DNA of 64,000 nt, taken from positions 132,501 through 196,500 of the forward strand of contig CANLNT010000002.1 in assembly GCA_947492825.1 (NCBI GenBank). Direction: 5' to 3'. Origin of the DNA: an uncultured Paracoccaceae bacterium. GTDB taxonomy: Bacteria > Pseudomonadota > Alphaproteobacteria > Rhodobacterales > Rhodobacteraceae. Shown piece by piece: positions 41,837-50,367 of this stretch. Each line of letters opens with the position of its first letter. The stretch's first letter is position 1. The translations under genes and the position numbers were made by a program. The notes under the pieces are model-generated. The model made no database searches and was not told the DNA's origin. It saw nothing but the letters and a program-made list of their open reading frames with translations.

Positions 41837-44602
41837 CTATTCCGCTGCCACGGCCTCTGCCTTTTCGGCCCGCACCGCAGAGAATTTGAACTCTGGGATT
41901 TTGCCATAGGGGTCCACGGCGGGGTTGGTCAGAATATTGGCTGCCGCCTCAACATAGGCGAATGGCAGGAACACCATATCGGGAGAGACAGCCCGATCCG
42001 CGCGCGCCATCACCGTGATCGACCCGCGCCGCGTGGTCAGGCGGATCAACCCACCGGGTTCAACGCCCAATTTACGTAGCGTAGACGGGTGCAGCGAACA
42101 GTTTGCTTCAGGCTCGACCGCGTCCAGCACTTTGGACCGACGGGTCATCGACCCTGTGTGCCAATGCTCCAATTGGCGGCCAGTGGTCAGGATCATTGGA
42201 TATTCGGTGTCCGGTGTTTCATCGGGTGCGATGACGCTCGCCGGGGTGAACCGCGCCCGTCCATCGGGCCGGGGGAAGCCATCCCCAAACACGATCGGCT
42301 GGCCCGGGTCTTCTGGCGAAAGCGACGGGTAAGTCACGACGTTTTGCGATTCCAACCGATCCCAAGTGATGTTGTTGAGCGATTTCATCAGCTGCGTCAT
42401 CTCACCAAACACATCGCTTGGATGCGTGTAGGTCCAGCCCAGACCAAGGCGCTTGGCAAGTTCGACGGTGATCCACCAATCCTCCTTCGCGTCGCCCGGT
42501 GGCGCAACAGCGGGGCGACCCATCTGAACCTGACGGTTGGTGTTGGTGACCGTGCCGGTCTTTTCGGCAAAGGCGCTCGCGGGCAGGATCACATCGGCAA
42601 AGTTTGCGGTTTCAGTCAGGAAAATATCCTGCACCACCAGATGCTTGAGTTTCGCCAGCGCATCCCGCGCATGTTCCACATCTGGGTCAGACATCGCGGG
42701 GTTTTCGCCCAAGATATACATGCCGTGAATGTCGCCCGCGTGAACGGCATCCAGAATTTCAGTGACGGTCAGACCTTTGTTAGGGTCGATACGGCCCTCG
42801 TTCCAAACCTCTTGAAAGGCGGATCGCACGCCGTCATCGCCCACAGGCTGATAGTCAGGCAGGAACATCGGGATCAGGCCTGCGTCAGAAGCGCCTTGCA
42901 CGTTGTTCTGGCCCCGCAGTGGGTGCAGCCCGGTGCCCGGACGGCCCACCTGCCCGGTCATCAGCGCCAGCGAGATCAAGCAGCGCGAGTTGTCGGTGCC
43001 GTGGATGTGCTGGGACACGCCCATGCCCCAAAAAATCATCGCCGATTTCGCCCCGGCAAAAGTGCGGGCCACGTCGCGCAGGGTATCCGCTGGTATGCCG
43101 CAGATGCCTTCCATCTTTTCGGGTGTAAAGTCGGCAAGATGCGCCTTCTCGGCCTCCCAGTTCTCGGTATAGGCGTCGATGTACTGCTGATCATAAAGCT
43201 TTTCTTCCACGATCACATGCATGATCGCATTCAGCATCGACACATCCGCGCCGGGGCGGAATTGCAGCATATGGGTCGCGAAGCGGCGCAGACCTACACC
43301 ACGCGGGTCCATCACGATCAGCTTGCCGCCACGCTTTGTGAATTGTTTGAAATAGGTCGCGGCAACGGGGTGGTTCTCGACCGGGTTGGCCCCGATCACG
43401 ATGGCCACATCCGCGTTTTCAATCTCGTTAAAGGTCGCAGTCACAGCGCCGGAACCAACGTTTTCCATCAGGGCGGCAACGGACGAGGCATGGCACAACC
43501 GCGTGCAGTGATCGACGTTGTTGTGGCCAAAGCCTTGGCGGATCAGCTTTTGGAACAGATAGGCCTCTTCATTGGTGCATTTCGCAGACCCAAAGCCCGC
43601 GACACCGGTGCCGCCAATGTCTTTCAGGCCGTTGGCGGCAGCATCCAGCGCTTCGTCCCATGACGCCTCGCGGAAGAATTCCTGCCAGTTGCCCGGATCA
43701 ACGTTTAGACCCTTTGCAGGCGCGTCGTCGCGTCGGATCAGTGGTTTCGTCAGGCGGTGATCGTGGTGGATATAGTCAAAGCCAAAGCGGCCTTTGACGC
43801 ACAATCGGCCCTCATTTGCCGGTCCGTTGATGCCGTCGACAAATTTGACCTTGTTGTCCTTGACCTTCAGACTGACCTGGCAGCCAACACCGCAGAAGGG
43901 GCAAACGGACTTGACCTCTTTGTCGTAGTCCGCGCTGTCGCCTACCTGCGCGTCATCCAGCACAGTCGCTGGCATCAGCGCCCCTGTCGGGCAAGCCTGC
44001 ACACATTCGCCACAGGCAACACAGGTGCTGTCACCCATCGGGTCAGCCATATCAAAAACCGGGTAGGCATTGTGGCCACGCCCCGCCATGCCGATCACGT
44101 CATTGACTTGCACTTCGCGGCAGGCGCGCACGCAAAGGCCGCATTGGATGCAGGCATCCAGATTGACGCGCATCGCCACATGGCTGTCGTCCAATAGCGG
44201 GATATGGTCCGGTTCCATCGCTGGAAAGCGGCTGGCGTCCACATCTTGCGCGGCCGCCATATCCCATAGGTGGCTGGACTTGTCGCGTGCCTCTTCCTGC
44301 GCGGGCTGGTCAGCCACCAGCAGTTCCATCACCATCTTGCGGGCCTGCACTTCGCGCGGCTGATCGGTGGTGACGACCATCCCTTCGGCAGGTTCACGGA
44401 TACAAGAAGCGGCCAGCGTCCGCTCACCTTCGATCGCGACCATGCAGGCGCGGCAGTTGCCGTCAGACCGGTAGCCGGGCTGCGGCTTGTGACACAGATG
44501 CGGAATCACCAGGCCGCGGCCATTTGCGACCTCCCAGATAGTCATGCCGGGCTCGGCGGTGACGGACTGGCCATCAAGGGTGAATGTGATCTTATCCGAC
44601 AT
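41837..44602 (-). CDS. Formate dehydrogenase alpha subunit (NAD-type, cysteine form)
   Basis: 921 residues from ATG 44602 (AGGAG upstream). Order of domains: N-terminal [2Fe-2S] ferredoxin-like part (CHKPQPGYRSDGNCRACM..C), two [4Fe-4S] clusters (CIQCGLCVRAC, CVACGECVQAC), the molybdopterin-domain [4Fe-4S] (CPFCGVGCQV...CVKG) and the Mo site RLCHASSV, with Cys where E. coli FdhF has selenocysteine. The C-terminal molydopterin-binding part is intact. Oxidises formate to CO2. The diaphorase subunits (FdsB/FdsG type) and FdhD are not adjacent. Confidence 0.9.
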   Translation of the reverse strand: MSDKITFTLDGQSVTAEPGMTIWEVANGRGLVIPHLCHKPQPGYRSDGNCRACMVAIEGERTLAASCIREPAEGMVVTTDQPREVQARKMVMELLVADQPAQEEARDKSSHLWDMAAAQDVDASRFPAMEPDHIPLLDDSHVAMRVNLDACIQCGLCVRACREVQVNDVIGMAGRGHNAYPVFDMADPMGDSTCVACGECVQACPTGALMPATVLDDAQVGDSADYDKEVKSVCPFCGVGCQVSLKVKDNKVKFVDGINGPANEGRLCVKGRFGFDYIHHDHRLTKPLIRRDDAPAKGLNVDPGNWQEFFREASWDEALDAAANGLKDIGGTGVAGFGSAKCTNEEAYLFQKLIRQGFGHNNVDHCTRLCHASSVAALMENVGSGAVTATFNEIENADVAIVIGANPVENHPVAATYFKQFTKRGGKLIVMDPRGVGLRRFATHMLQFRPGADVSMLNAIMHVIVEEKLYDQQYIDAYTENWEAEKAHLADFTPEKMEGICGIPADTLRDVARTFAGAKSAMIFWGMGVSQHIHGTDNSRCLISLALMTGQVGRPGTGLHPLRGQNNVQGASDAGLIPMFLPDYQPVGDDGVRSAFQEVWNEGRIDPNKGLTVTEILDAVHAGDIHGMYILGENPAMSDPDVEHARDALAKLKHLVVQDIFLTETANFADVILPASAFAEKTGTVTNTNRQVQMGRPAVAPPGDAKEDWWITVELAKRLGLGWTYTHPSDVFGEMTQLMKSLNNITWDRLESQNVVTYPSLSPEDPGQPIVFGDGFPRPDGRARFTPASVIAPDETPDTEYPMILTTGRQLEHWHTGSMTRRSKVLDAVEPEANCSLHPSTLRKLGVEPGGLIRLTTRRGSITVMARADRAVSPDMVFLPFAYVEAAANILTNPAVDPYGKIPEFKFSAVRAEKAEAVAAE

Positions 44603-44711
44603 GGGGCGACTCCTGCGACTTGGCACAGGTTACACCATTTTCTGCGCAAGATCAGAAGCCTATCCGCGACGCGCGACCCCGCTTTTGCGCCATCACTGTT
44701 TCCGATAGGCG

Positions 44712-44978
44712 TCAGATGATCAGGATGCGCAAGATTTCCAATCCGATCAGTGCCACAATCGGCGACAGATCAATCCCGCCCATATCGGGCAGAACCCGGC
44801 GGATTGGTCGGTAAATCGGATCAAGCAGCCGCTGCAGACCGTACCAGACCTGCGCCACAAAAGGCTGCTGGACGTTGAGCACGTTGAAACTGATCAGCCA
44901 GCTCATGATGAAGTGGATAAAGATGAACGTACGCGCCACACCGATCAGCAGCAGTGCGATCTGAACAATGTCATTCAT
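44712..44978 (-). CDS. YggT-family membrane protein
   Basis: 88 residues with two hydrophobic segments (about 5-30 and 62-88) and the family core LLDPIYRPIRRVLPDMGGIDLSPI. YggT proteins are linked to cell-division or osmotic functions in various bacteria, but no mechanism is settled. ATG 44978 is chosen; the upstream in-frame extension is basic and unlike the family. Confidence 0.88.
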   Translation of the reverse strand: MNDIVQIALLLIGVARTFIFIHFIMSWLISFNVLNVQQPFVAQVWYGLQRLLDPIYRPIRRVLPDMGGIDLSPIVALIGLEILRILII

Positions 44979-45060
44979 GGCTTGGCCTTTCTCTTTTCCA
45001 CGCAGAGGCAGGTAAGCAATCAACCGCCACCTTGCAAGCCAAGGTTGCCGTAAGGTCAAA

Positions 45061-45084
45061 ATTGACGTTTACGTAAGCGTCAAT
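45061..45084. promoter_or_regulatory. 24-base palindrome, LiuR/MerR-type operator
   Basis: An imperfect 24-base palindrome (one mismatch) whose centre is TTTACGTAAG with outer arms ATTGACG/CGTCAAT. It resembles LiuR (MerR-family) sites of fatty- and branched-acid catabolism in proteobacteria. It lies 24 bases before the thioesterase start and 82 bases from the divergent yggT start. Confidence 0.55.
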
Positions 45085-45108
45085 ATTTTGGGGTGCAGGA
45101 GACCCCAT

Positions 45109-45660
45109 ATGTACCCTTTCATCCGCGCCGCCAAAGAGATGCTGATCAACCGCAATGCACCCGCGTTGCCGATCCTGGGAACCCATGTTTCCTGGCATCG
45201 ATGCTGGCCACAGGACATCGACTTTTTCATTGAAATGAACAATGGGCGCATCCTGACGGTGCTGGATTTCGGGCGCACTGTGCTGGCGCAACGCGTAGGC
45301 CTTTTGAAGGCCACGCGCGACAACAGTTGGGGCATCACAATGGCCGGTAGCTCGGTCCGGTATCGCAAGCGCATTCGCCCGTTTGTGCGGTTCAAGGCTG
45401 TTCACCGCTGCCTGGGCTGGGACGACAAGTTCTTCTACCTCGAACACACGATCTGGATCGGTGCAGAATGCGCGGTACAGGCGCTTTATCGCTCTGCCGT
45501 GACGGACAAGAATGGCATTGTACGACCGGGCACCGTGTTCCGCGCGATTGGGTTCGAAGGGGATCGCCCTGCCTTACCAGACTGGTCCCAAAACTGGGTT
45601 GATGCCGATGCAACCCGCCCCTGGCCACCTGTGCTGCCTGCCGATCTGTCGGGCACTTAA
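45109..45660 (+). CDS. Acyl-CoA thioesterase-like hot-dog protein
   Basis: 183 residues from ATG 45109 (AGGAGA upstream). The hot-dog pattern is visible: DIDFFIEMNNGRILTVLDFGR with the conserved Asn/Asp region, then RYRKRIRPFVRF and FYLEHTIWIGAECAVQALYR. It resembles the THEM6/4HBT_2 group of acyl-CoA thioesterases. The upstream LiuR-like palindrome links it to acyl-CoA catabolism. The exact acyl chain is unknown. Confidence 0.8.
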   Translation: MYPFIRAAKEMLINRNAPALPILGTHVSWHRCWPQDIDFFIEMNNGRILTVLDFGRTVLAQRVGLLKATRDNSWGITMAGSSVRYRKRIRPFVRFKAVHRCLGWDDKFFYLEHTIWIGAECAVQALYRSAVTDKNGIVRPGTVFRAIGFEGDRPALPDWSQNWVDADATRPWPPVLPADLSGT

Positions 45661-45725
45661 AAGCTTTACTTGCATCATCGCCCGCCATCAGGCTCTTATC
45701 CCTCAACAAAACGGGGAAGAGGCAT

Positions 45726-47111
45726 ATGGCAGTCAGCAAGAAACGCATCTGGGGATGGATGTTGTTCGATTGGGCAAGCCAGCCCTACTATACGCTCGGC
45801 CTGACCTTTATCTTCGGCCCCTACTTTGCGCTTGTTGCAACCAGCTATTTTCTCGGCACCGGTCTGGATGACGAAGCCGCACGCGCCCAATCGCAAAGCA
45901 CATGGGCCTTTGGGCAGACGGTCGCGGGGTTGTTCATCGCCCTGACTGCGCCAATGCTTGGCGCCTTCGCCGACAGCACTGGGCGCAAGCGTCCTTGGAT
46001 CGCCTTGTTTTCGTTGCTTTATATCGGTGGCGCATGGTCGCTTTGGTATATGGAGCCCAACACATCATCGCTTATCTTCTTTTTGATCCTGTTCTACGTT
46101 GGCTTTATCGCTGCTGAATCCGCGTTGAATTTCATCAACGCCTATCTGCCTTCACTGGGATCAGAAGAAGAGGTCGGGCGCATCTCGGGCTCGGGCGCGT
46201 CGTTTGGCTATTGGGGCGGGTTGATCTCGCTCTTCATCATGCTGATTTTCTTTGCCGAAAGCGGCGATACCGGCAAGACGCTGGTTGGGCTGTCACCCAT
46301 CTTTGGGCTGGACCCTGAGATGCGTGAAGGTACCCGCGCTGTCGGGCCGTTCATGGCGATCTGGTATGCGCTTTTCATTCTACCGTTCTTTTTGTGGGTC
46401 AAGGATAACCCCGAGGACGCAGGTCAAAGGCCCAGCATTGGCAAGGTGTTTGGCGATCTGATCGCCACGATCAAATCCGTCTTTCGCCGCAAGAGCACCG
46501 GAACATTCCTGCTGGCATCCATGTTCTATCGCGACGGTCTAAACGCGCTTTATGCCTTTGGCGGGGTCTATGCCACGCTTGTGCTGGATTGGGGCATCGC
46601 TCAGCTTGGGCCGTTTGGCATCATCAGTGTGATCACGGCGGCCGTCTTTACCTATATCGGCGGGCGGTTTGACGCACGGTTCGGGCCAAAACCTGTGATT
46701 ATCTTTTGCATCATTATGCTGCTGATCGTCAGTTCCTTTATTGTCGGCATGTCGCGAGAGCAGTTGTTTGGGATTCCGCTGCCTGCTGGATCATCCCTAC
46801 CCGACATCATCTTTTTCACCTGTGGTTCGATCATTGGCGGGGCCGGTGGTGCACTTTATGCCGCGTCGCGGTCGATGATGGTACGCCACACCAACCCAGA
46901 GCGCCCGACCGAAGCCTTTGGGCTATTTGCACTGTCCGGCAAAGCAACGGCTTTTCTTGCGCCCTTCCTGATCGGTGTCTTCACGGCGATGACCGGAAAC
47001 GTGCAACTCGGCTTCTTGCCGGTGATCTTTCTCTTCATTCTTGGCCTGATCTTGTTAAGGTGGGTGAACAAAGACGGAGATCGTGCAGAATGGTCCGCAT
47101 TGCAGCAGTAA
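45726..47111 (+). CDS. UMF1-type MFS transporter
   Basis: 461 residues with 12 predicted membrane segments. The start GWMLFDWASQPYYTLGLTFIFGPYFA and GAFADSTGRKRPWI (loop 2-3 MFS motif) place it with the Atg22/UMF1-like MFS group. Substrate unknown; some relatives export nutrients or amino acids. AAGAGG precedes the ATG. The next gene begins 22 bases before its end. Confidence 0.88.
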   Translation: MAVSKKRIWGWMLFDWASQPYYTLGLTFIFGPYFALVATSYFLGTGLDDEAARAQSQSTWAFGQTVAGLFIALTAPMLGAFADSTGRKRPWIALFSLLYIGGAWSLWYMEPNTSSLIFFLILFYVGFIAAESALNFINAYLPSLGSEEEVGRISGSGASFGYWGGLISLFIMLIFFAESGDTGKTLVGLSPIFGLDPEMREGTRAVGPFMAIWYALFILPFFLWVKDNPEDAGQRPSIGKVFGDLIATIKSVFRRKSTGTFLLASMFYRDGLNALYAFGGVYATLVLDWGIAQLGPFGIISVITAAVFTYIGGRFDARFGPKPVIIFCIIMLLIVSSFIVGMSREQLFGIPLPAGSSLPDIIFFTCGSIIGGAGGALYAASRSMMVRHTNPERPTEAFGLFALSGKATAFLAPFLIGVFTAMTGNVQLGFLPVIFLFILGLILLRWVNKDGDRAEWSALQQ

Positions 47112-47998
47112 TCGCCGCCCTTGCCCTGTTGGCCGGGTGTCAAACCGAAACCGCCAGCGCCCCGCAGGCGACCGTTTCAACGCAGAACACCAACGACACG
47201 CGGATAGCCAAGCAATTGTTTGGGGCCGCCCGCGTCGCATCCGCTCAAGCCCCCGACGCCATCGGCGGCTATGCGCTGGGCTGTCAGGCGGGTGCTGTGC
47301 AATTGCCGGAAACAGGGCCGACATGGCAAGCGATGCGCCTGTCGCGCAACCGCAATTGGGCGCAGCCGATTACCGTGGACTACGTGCAAGATCTGAGCCG
47401 GAAAGTTGCGAACCTGCCGGGCTGGGAAGGGCTTTATATCGGCGACATGAGTCAGCCACGTGGCGGCCCGATGCTGACCGGGCACCGCAGCCATCAGTCG
47501 GGTCTGGATGTTGACATCTGGATGCTTCCACCCGACCGCCTGAACCTGACGGCACAAGAACGCGAGAATATCTCTTCGATTTCAATGCGCCGCGCGTCCG
47601 GGGCTTATACAAATGACCGCTGGACCCCGCAGCACGAAGCGGTGCTGAAGGCCGCAGCATCCGACCCGCGTGTCGCGCGGATTTTCGTGTTTCCCGGCGC
47701 AAAGGTTGCGATGTGCAATAGTGCGACGGGTGACCGTAGCTGGCTGAACAAGATCCGGCCGTGGTGGGGGCATCATTACCATTTCCATGTCCGGCTGAAG
47801 TGTCCTGCGGGTGACAGTGGCTGTGTCGATCAGGCCCCGCCGCCGCCAGGTGATGGCTGCGCGGATGCCCAGACCTGGGTGAACAACATTCTGAACCCGC
47901 CGCCCCCTGATCCAAATGCTACGCCCGCTGCTCCGCGACGCGAGATCACCGTGGGCCGTTTGCCCGCGCAATGCGCCGCTGTCCTCGCCGCGAACTGA
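47090..47998 (+). CDS. mepA: Penicillin-insensitive murein endopeptidase MepA, lipoprotein form
   Basis: 302 residues from ATG 47090 (GGAG upstream), overlapping the MFS gene by 22 bases. A lipoprotein signal ends LLAGC (Cys 18). M74 family motifs: GHRSHQSGLDVDIWM (zinc His and Asp) and WWGHHYHFHVRL (zinc His). It cleaves D-Ala-mDAP crosslinks in peptidoglycan. E. coli MepA is soluble periplasmic, so the lipobox form suggests membrane attachment. Confidence 0.94.
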   Translation: MVRIAAVIAALALLAGCQTETASAPQATVSTQNTNDTRIAKQLFGAARVASAQAPDAIGGYALGCQAGAVQLPETGPTWQAMRLSRNRNWAQPITVDYVQDLSRKVANLPGWEGLYIGDMSQPRGGPMLTGHRSHQSGLDVDIWMLPPDRLNLTAQERENISSISMRRASGAYTNDRWTPQHEAVLKAAASDPRVARIFVFPGAKVAMCNSATGDRSWLNKIRPWWGHHYHFHVRLKCPAGDSGCVDQAPPPPGDGCADAQTWVNNILNPPPPDPNATPAAPRREITVGRLPAQCAAVLAAN

Positions 47999-48859
47999 AT
48001 GCGTCTTCTTTATCTGACACTTGCCCTGCTTGCAGGCTGTGCCCCGCTGCCGTCCGAGGTGACGCTGGCCGGGCAATTCATCTGGAATGGTGGGGACGAG
48101 GGCTTTGGCGGGATCTCCGGTTTGGAGGTGATCGACGGCGGCACACGTTACGTGGCGCTAAACGACAAGGGCCTTATTCGCACAGGTCCGATCCTGCGCG
48201 AGGATGGAGAGATCATCGCGATGCCCATTGAAACCCGGTACCGGCTGAAGCGCCCGGATGGTCGGCGTGTAAACAAGGAATTCAGCGATTCCGAGGGTCT
48301 TGCTATTGGCATTGATGGCCTGACCTATGTGTCCTTTGAGGGGGAAACGCGGGTTGCAGTTTATGGCGACACCACCGACCCAGCTGCACAAGAGCTGGTC
48401 CACCCAGAGTTTGAAAAGCTGTCCGGCAATGCGTCGCTCGAAAGCCTTGCCATTGGCCCCGACGGCGGGCTTTTTGCGATCCCCGAACGCTCTGGCCGGG
48501 CGAACCGACCGTTTCCTGTCTACCGGTATCGCGAAGGTGCGGGCTGGGACATCCCATTTCGCTTGCCGCGGCGCGGTGCTTTTCTGATTGTTGGGGCGGA
48601 CGTCGGGCCTGATGGGCTGCTTTATGTGCTGGAAAGAGACTTCACAGGTGCAGGCTTTCGCAGCCGGGTACGCCGGTTTGATCTCACTGGCGCGGATGAG
48701 ACCGTTCTGCTGCAAACGGCGAATGCGGCGCACGACAATCTTGAAGGCATCAGCGTTTGGCAAGACCCCCAGCGCGGGTTGATCATGACATTGGTTTCGG
48801 ATGACAACTTTCAGTTCTTTCAGCAGACCGAAGTGATCGAATACCGGATTGACCGTTAG
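47999..48859 (+). CDS. Phytase-like esterase-domain lipoprotein
   Basis: 286 residues starting directly after the mepA stop (TGA then ATG). A lipoprotein signal with LALLAGC. The body is the phytase-like domain (PF13449 type), with beta-propeller-like blades: GGISGLEVIDGGTRYVALNDKG, DSEGLAIG, ASLESLAIGPDGGLFAIPER and DNLEGISVW. Family members bind calcium; enzyme activity is mostly unproven. Cotranscribed with mepA. Confidence 0.83.
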   Translation: MRLLYLTLALLAGCAPLPSEVTLAGQFIWNGGDEGFGGISGLEVIDGGTRYVALNDKGLIRTGPILREDGEIIAMPIETRYRLKRPDGRRVNKEFSDSEGLAIGIDGLTYVSFEGETRVAVYGDTTDPAAQELVHPEFEKLSGNASLESLAIGPDGGLFAIPERSGRANRPFPVYRYREGAGWDIPFRLPRRGAFLIVGADVGPDGLLYVLERDFTGAGFRSRVRRFDLTGADETVLLQTANAAHDNLEGISVWQDPQRGLIMTLVSDDNFQFFQQTEVIEYRIDR

Positions 48860-48882
48860 ATCGCGGGGCGTTAGACCGCGCC

Positions 48883-48902
48883 GTCCCCGAATGGTCGGGG
48901 AC
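48883..48902 (+). other. Perfect hairpin before the queuosine-precursor transporter gene
   Basis: An 8-base stem GTCCCCGA/TCGGGGAC with loop ATGG, 36 bases upstream of the yhhQ ATG, lies in an 80-base untranslated stretch. It is not followed by a T-run. It could be a leader element or terminator remnant; no known preQ1 riboswitch sequence core was recognised. Confidence 0.4.
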
Positions 48903-48938
48903 CAAGTGCCGCACCCTTGTCAAAACGGAAACATCAAA

Positions 48939-49565
48939 ATGCGTATCCTTCCCGGCGTCATCGCCATGGCCATTATCGTGGTCGCTTCGAATATTCTTGT
49001 TCAATTTCTGATCCTTGACGGATTGCTGACCTGGGGGGCGTTTACCTATCCGCTGGCCTTCCTTGTGACCGACATCATGAACCGTGTTTACGGCGCGTCG
49101 GAGGCAAGAAAGGTAGTCTTTTCAGGGCTTTGCGTGGGGATTGTTTGTTCTTTGATCGGAAGTCAGATCATGCTGGAGTTCGGGCCTGCGGTTGCAATCC
49201 GGATTGCGATTGCCTCTGCCAGTGCGTTTCTGATCGCGCAACTGCTTGATATTGCAGTATTTAACCGGCTCCGCGAAGGGTCTTGGTGGACCGCGCCGCT
49301 GGGCTCGACCTTGGTCAGTTCTACAGTGGACACGTTAATCTTTTTCTCTATCGCGTTTGCGGCGATCTTCAATGGTTTCAATGCCTTAGCGGACGAACAA
49401 ATCGTCTGGGCGCAGGAGTTGGTGCCGTTTCTTAACCAAGGTCCGCTGGTTCCGCTGTGGGTTTCGCTGGCCGTGGCCGACTGGGGCGTGAAGTTAACCA
49501 TTGCGCTGCTGGCACTGGTGCCATTCCGCCTGATTGTTGGGCGGATGCTGCAACGGACGGCCTAA
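48939..49565 (+). CDS. yhhQ: Queuosine precursor transporter (YhhQ/QPTR family)
   Basis: 208 residues from ATG 48939. Six hydrophobic segments and the VUT-family markers ASNILVQFLI, TYPLAFLVTDIMNRVYG near residue 42 and RLREGSWWTAPLGSTLVSSTVDT near 125. Imports queuine or preQ precursors for tRNA modification. A second possible in-frame upstream extension is not family-like. No queuosine genes are adjacent. Confidence 0.9.
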   Translation: MRILPGVIAMAIIVVASNILVQFLILDGLLTWGAFTYPLAFLVTDIMNRVYGASEARKVVFSGLCVGIVCSLIGSQIMLEFGPAVAIRIAIASASAFLIAQLLDIAVFNRLREGSWWTAPLGSTLVSSTVDTLIFFSIAFAAIFNGFNALADEQIVWAQELVPFLNQGPLVPLWVSLAVADWGVKLTIALLALVPFRLIVGRMLQRTA

Positions 49566-49652
49566 GCACGAAAAGTTGTGGAAATTAATTTGACATATAC
49601 CAAATCTGTGCGAACCTTCCTTTAGGCGAAACATTTGAAAGGAGGTGATCCA

Positions 49653-49709
49653 GTGCATCATGAAGTATTGGAGAAGGCAGTCGGGACAACTTGTGGGGGT
49701 CACACCTAG
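49653..49709 (+). CDS. Possible 18-residue peptide behind the ultra-strong Shine-Dalgarno
   Basis: GTG 49653 lies 7 bases after GGAGG, ideal spacing. It would encode MHHEVLEKAVGTTCGGHT, ending at TAG 49707-49709. An overlapping ATG frame (49660-49725, starting MKYWRRQSGQL) has 14-base spacing and is less favoured. Whether either is translated is unknown; the RNA structure may be the real product. Confidence 0.3.
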   Translation: MHHEVLEKAVGTTCGGHT

Positions 49710-49775
49710 GGCAGCCCCTAGCTGAGAAGACCACAAGGTGGAGATCCTAACCGACCCACCTCCGCAACTTTCAGG

Positions 49776-49810
49776 AAAGGGCCATCCCATCGCCGGGGTG
49801 GCCCTTTTTT
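49776..49810 (+). terminator. Intrinsic terminator of the candidate RNA
   Basis: A 13-base stem with one G-T pair, AAAGGGCCATCCC (49776-49788) with 49795-49807, loop ATCGCC, followed by six T. The strand and strength suit the upstream element. The remaining gap to arfB at 49954 shows nothing else that I recognise. Confidence 0.9.
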
Positions 49811-49953
49811 CATCTTTGCGGTGTCATGCGCGGGCGAAAGGGGCGCTGCGGCCCGAAATTGGGTTAAGGGTGCGCGCGGCCAAAATCGGGTATACAGAAC
49901 CTGCCAAGAAACCATGCACACCCCATACACAAACCATATGCACGAAAGTCTGA

Positions 49954-50367
49954 ATGCGCGTTAACGATCATATCGAGATTGCCGACTGGGAACTGACCGA
50001 AAGCTTTGTCCGCGCGTCCGGCCCCGGCGGGCAGAACGTGAACAAAGTGTCCACAGCAGTCGAATTGCGGTTCGAGGCAGAGCGGTCGCCGAACCTGCCC
50101 GACGCGGTGAAGCGGCGGCTGCGGCGGATCGCGGGGCAGAAATGGACGAAGGACGGGGCCGTGGTGATCTTTGTGCAAGAGACCCGGTCACAAGCCCGCA
50201 ACCGCGAGATCGCGATGGAGCGTTTGGCGGAGTTGATCCGCAAAGCGACCGAGGTGCCCAAACGGCGGCGTCCGACGAAGCCGACCTATGGGTCGGTCAA
50301 GCGGCGGTTGGAGGGAAAGAAGCACCGCGGGGCGGTGAAGGCATTGCGGGGGAAGGTGGAGGAGTAG
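49954..50367 (+). CDS. arfB: Alternative ribosome-rescue factor B (peptidyl-tRNA hydrolase)
   Basis: 137 residues with the catalytic GGQ at Gly25-Gly26-Gln27 in ASGPGGQNVNKVSTAVELRF. The long basic C-terminal tail (about 105-137, Lys/Arg-rich) threads into the empty mRNA channel of stalled ribosomes. It frees ribosomes lacking a stop codon, as backup to tmRNA. The end KVEE-stop runs into a GGAGTA minisatellite. The neighbouring structured RNA is also ribosome-related by sequence. Confidence 0.95.
   Translation: MRVNDHIEIADWELTESFVRASGPGGQNVNKVSTAVELRFEAERSPNLPDAVKRRLRRIAGQKWTKDGAVVIFVQETRSQARNREIAMERLAELIRKATEVPKRRRPTKPTYGSVKRRLEGKKHRGAVKALRGKVEE

Larger units (their letters stand above)
49637..49810 (+). 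ncRNA. Candidate structured RNA with 17-base complement to the 16S rRNA 3' end
   Basis: GAAAGGAGGTGATCCAG (49637-49653) is the perfect complement of the 16S rRNA 3' end including the anti-Shine-Dalgarno. Nested stems follow: GGAGGTG 49641-49647 with CACCTCC 49757-49763; GTCGG 49680-49684 with CCGAC 49751-49755; CTTGTGG 49690-49696 with CCACAAG 49731-49737; CTAGGG 49706-49711 with CCCTAG 49716-49721. An intrinsic terminator closes the element. TTGACA at 49590-49595 might be a -35 box but has no good -10. Two short frames (GTG 49653, 18 residues; ATG 49660, 21 residues) begin at the Shine-Dalgarno-like stretch. Confidence 0.6.

Noticed and set aside
41837-43663. Large plus-strand frame (42089-43663) opposite the formate dehydrogenase gene
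   Set aside because: High-GC antisense frame without domain content. The minus strand carries every expected Fe-S and Mo motif.
46706-47089. Upstream extension of the mepA frame
   Set aside because: It is antisense-like shadow sequence inside the MFS gene. The lipoprotein signal starting at 47090 fixes the real start.
48860-48938. preQ1 riboswitch before the queuosine precursor transporter
   Set aside because: Only a plain hairpin is visible. The A-rich pseudoknot tail of preQ1-I and the class II/III cores were not found.
49690-49770. TPP riboswitch, because of CTGAGA near 49722
   Set aside because: The second conserved arm (around CCTGAT...GGATAATGCC) is missing, and no thiamine gene follows.
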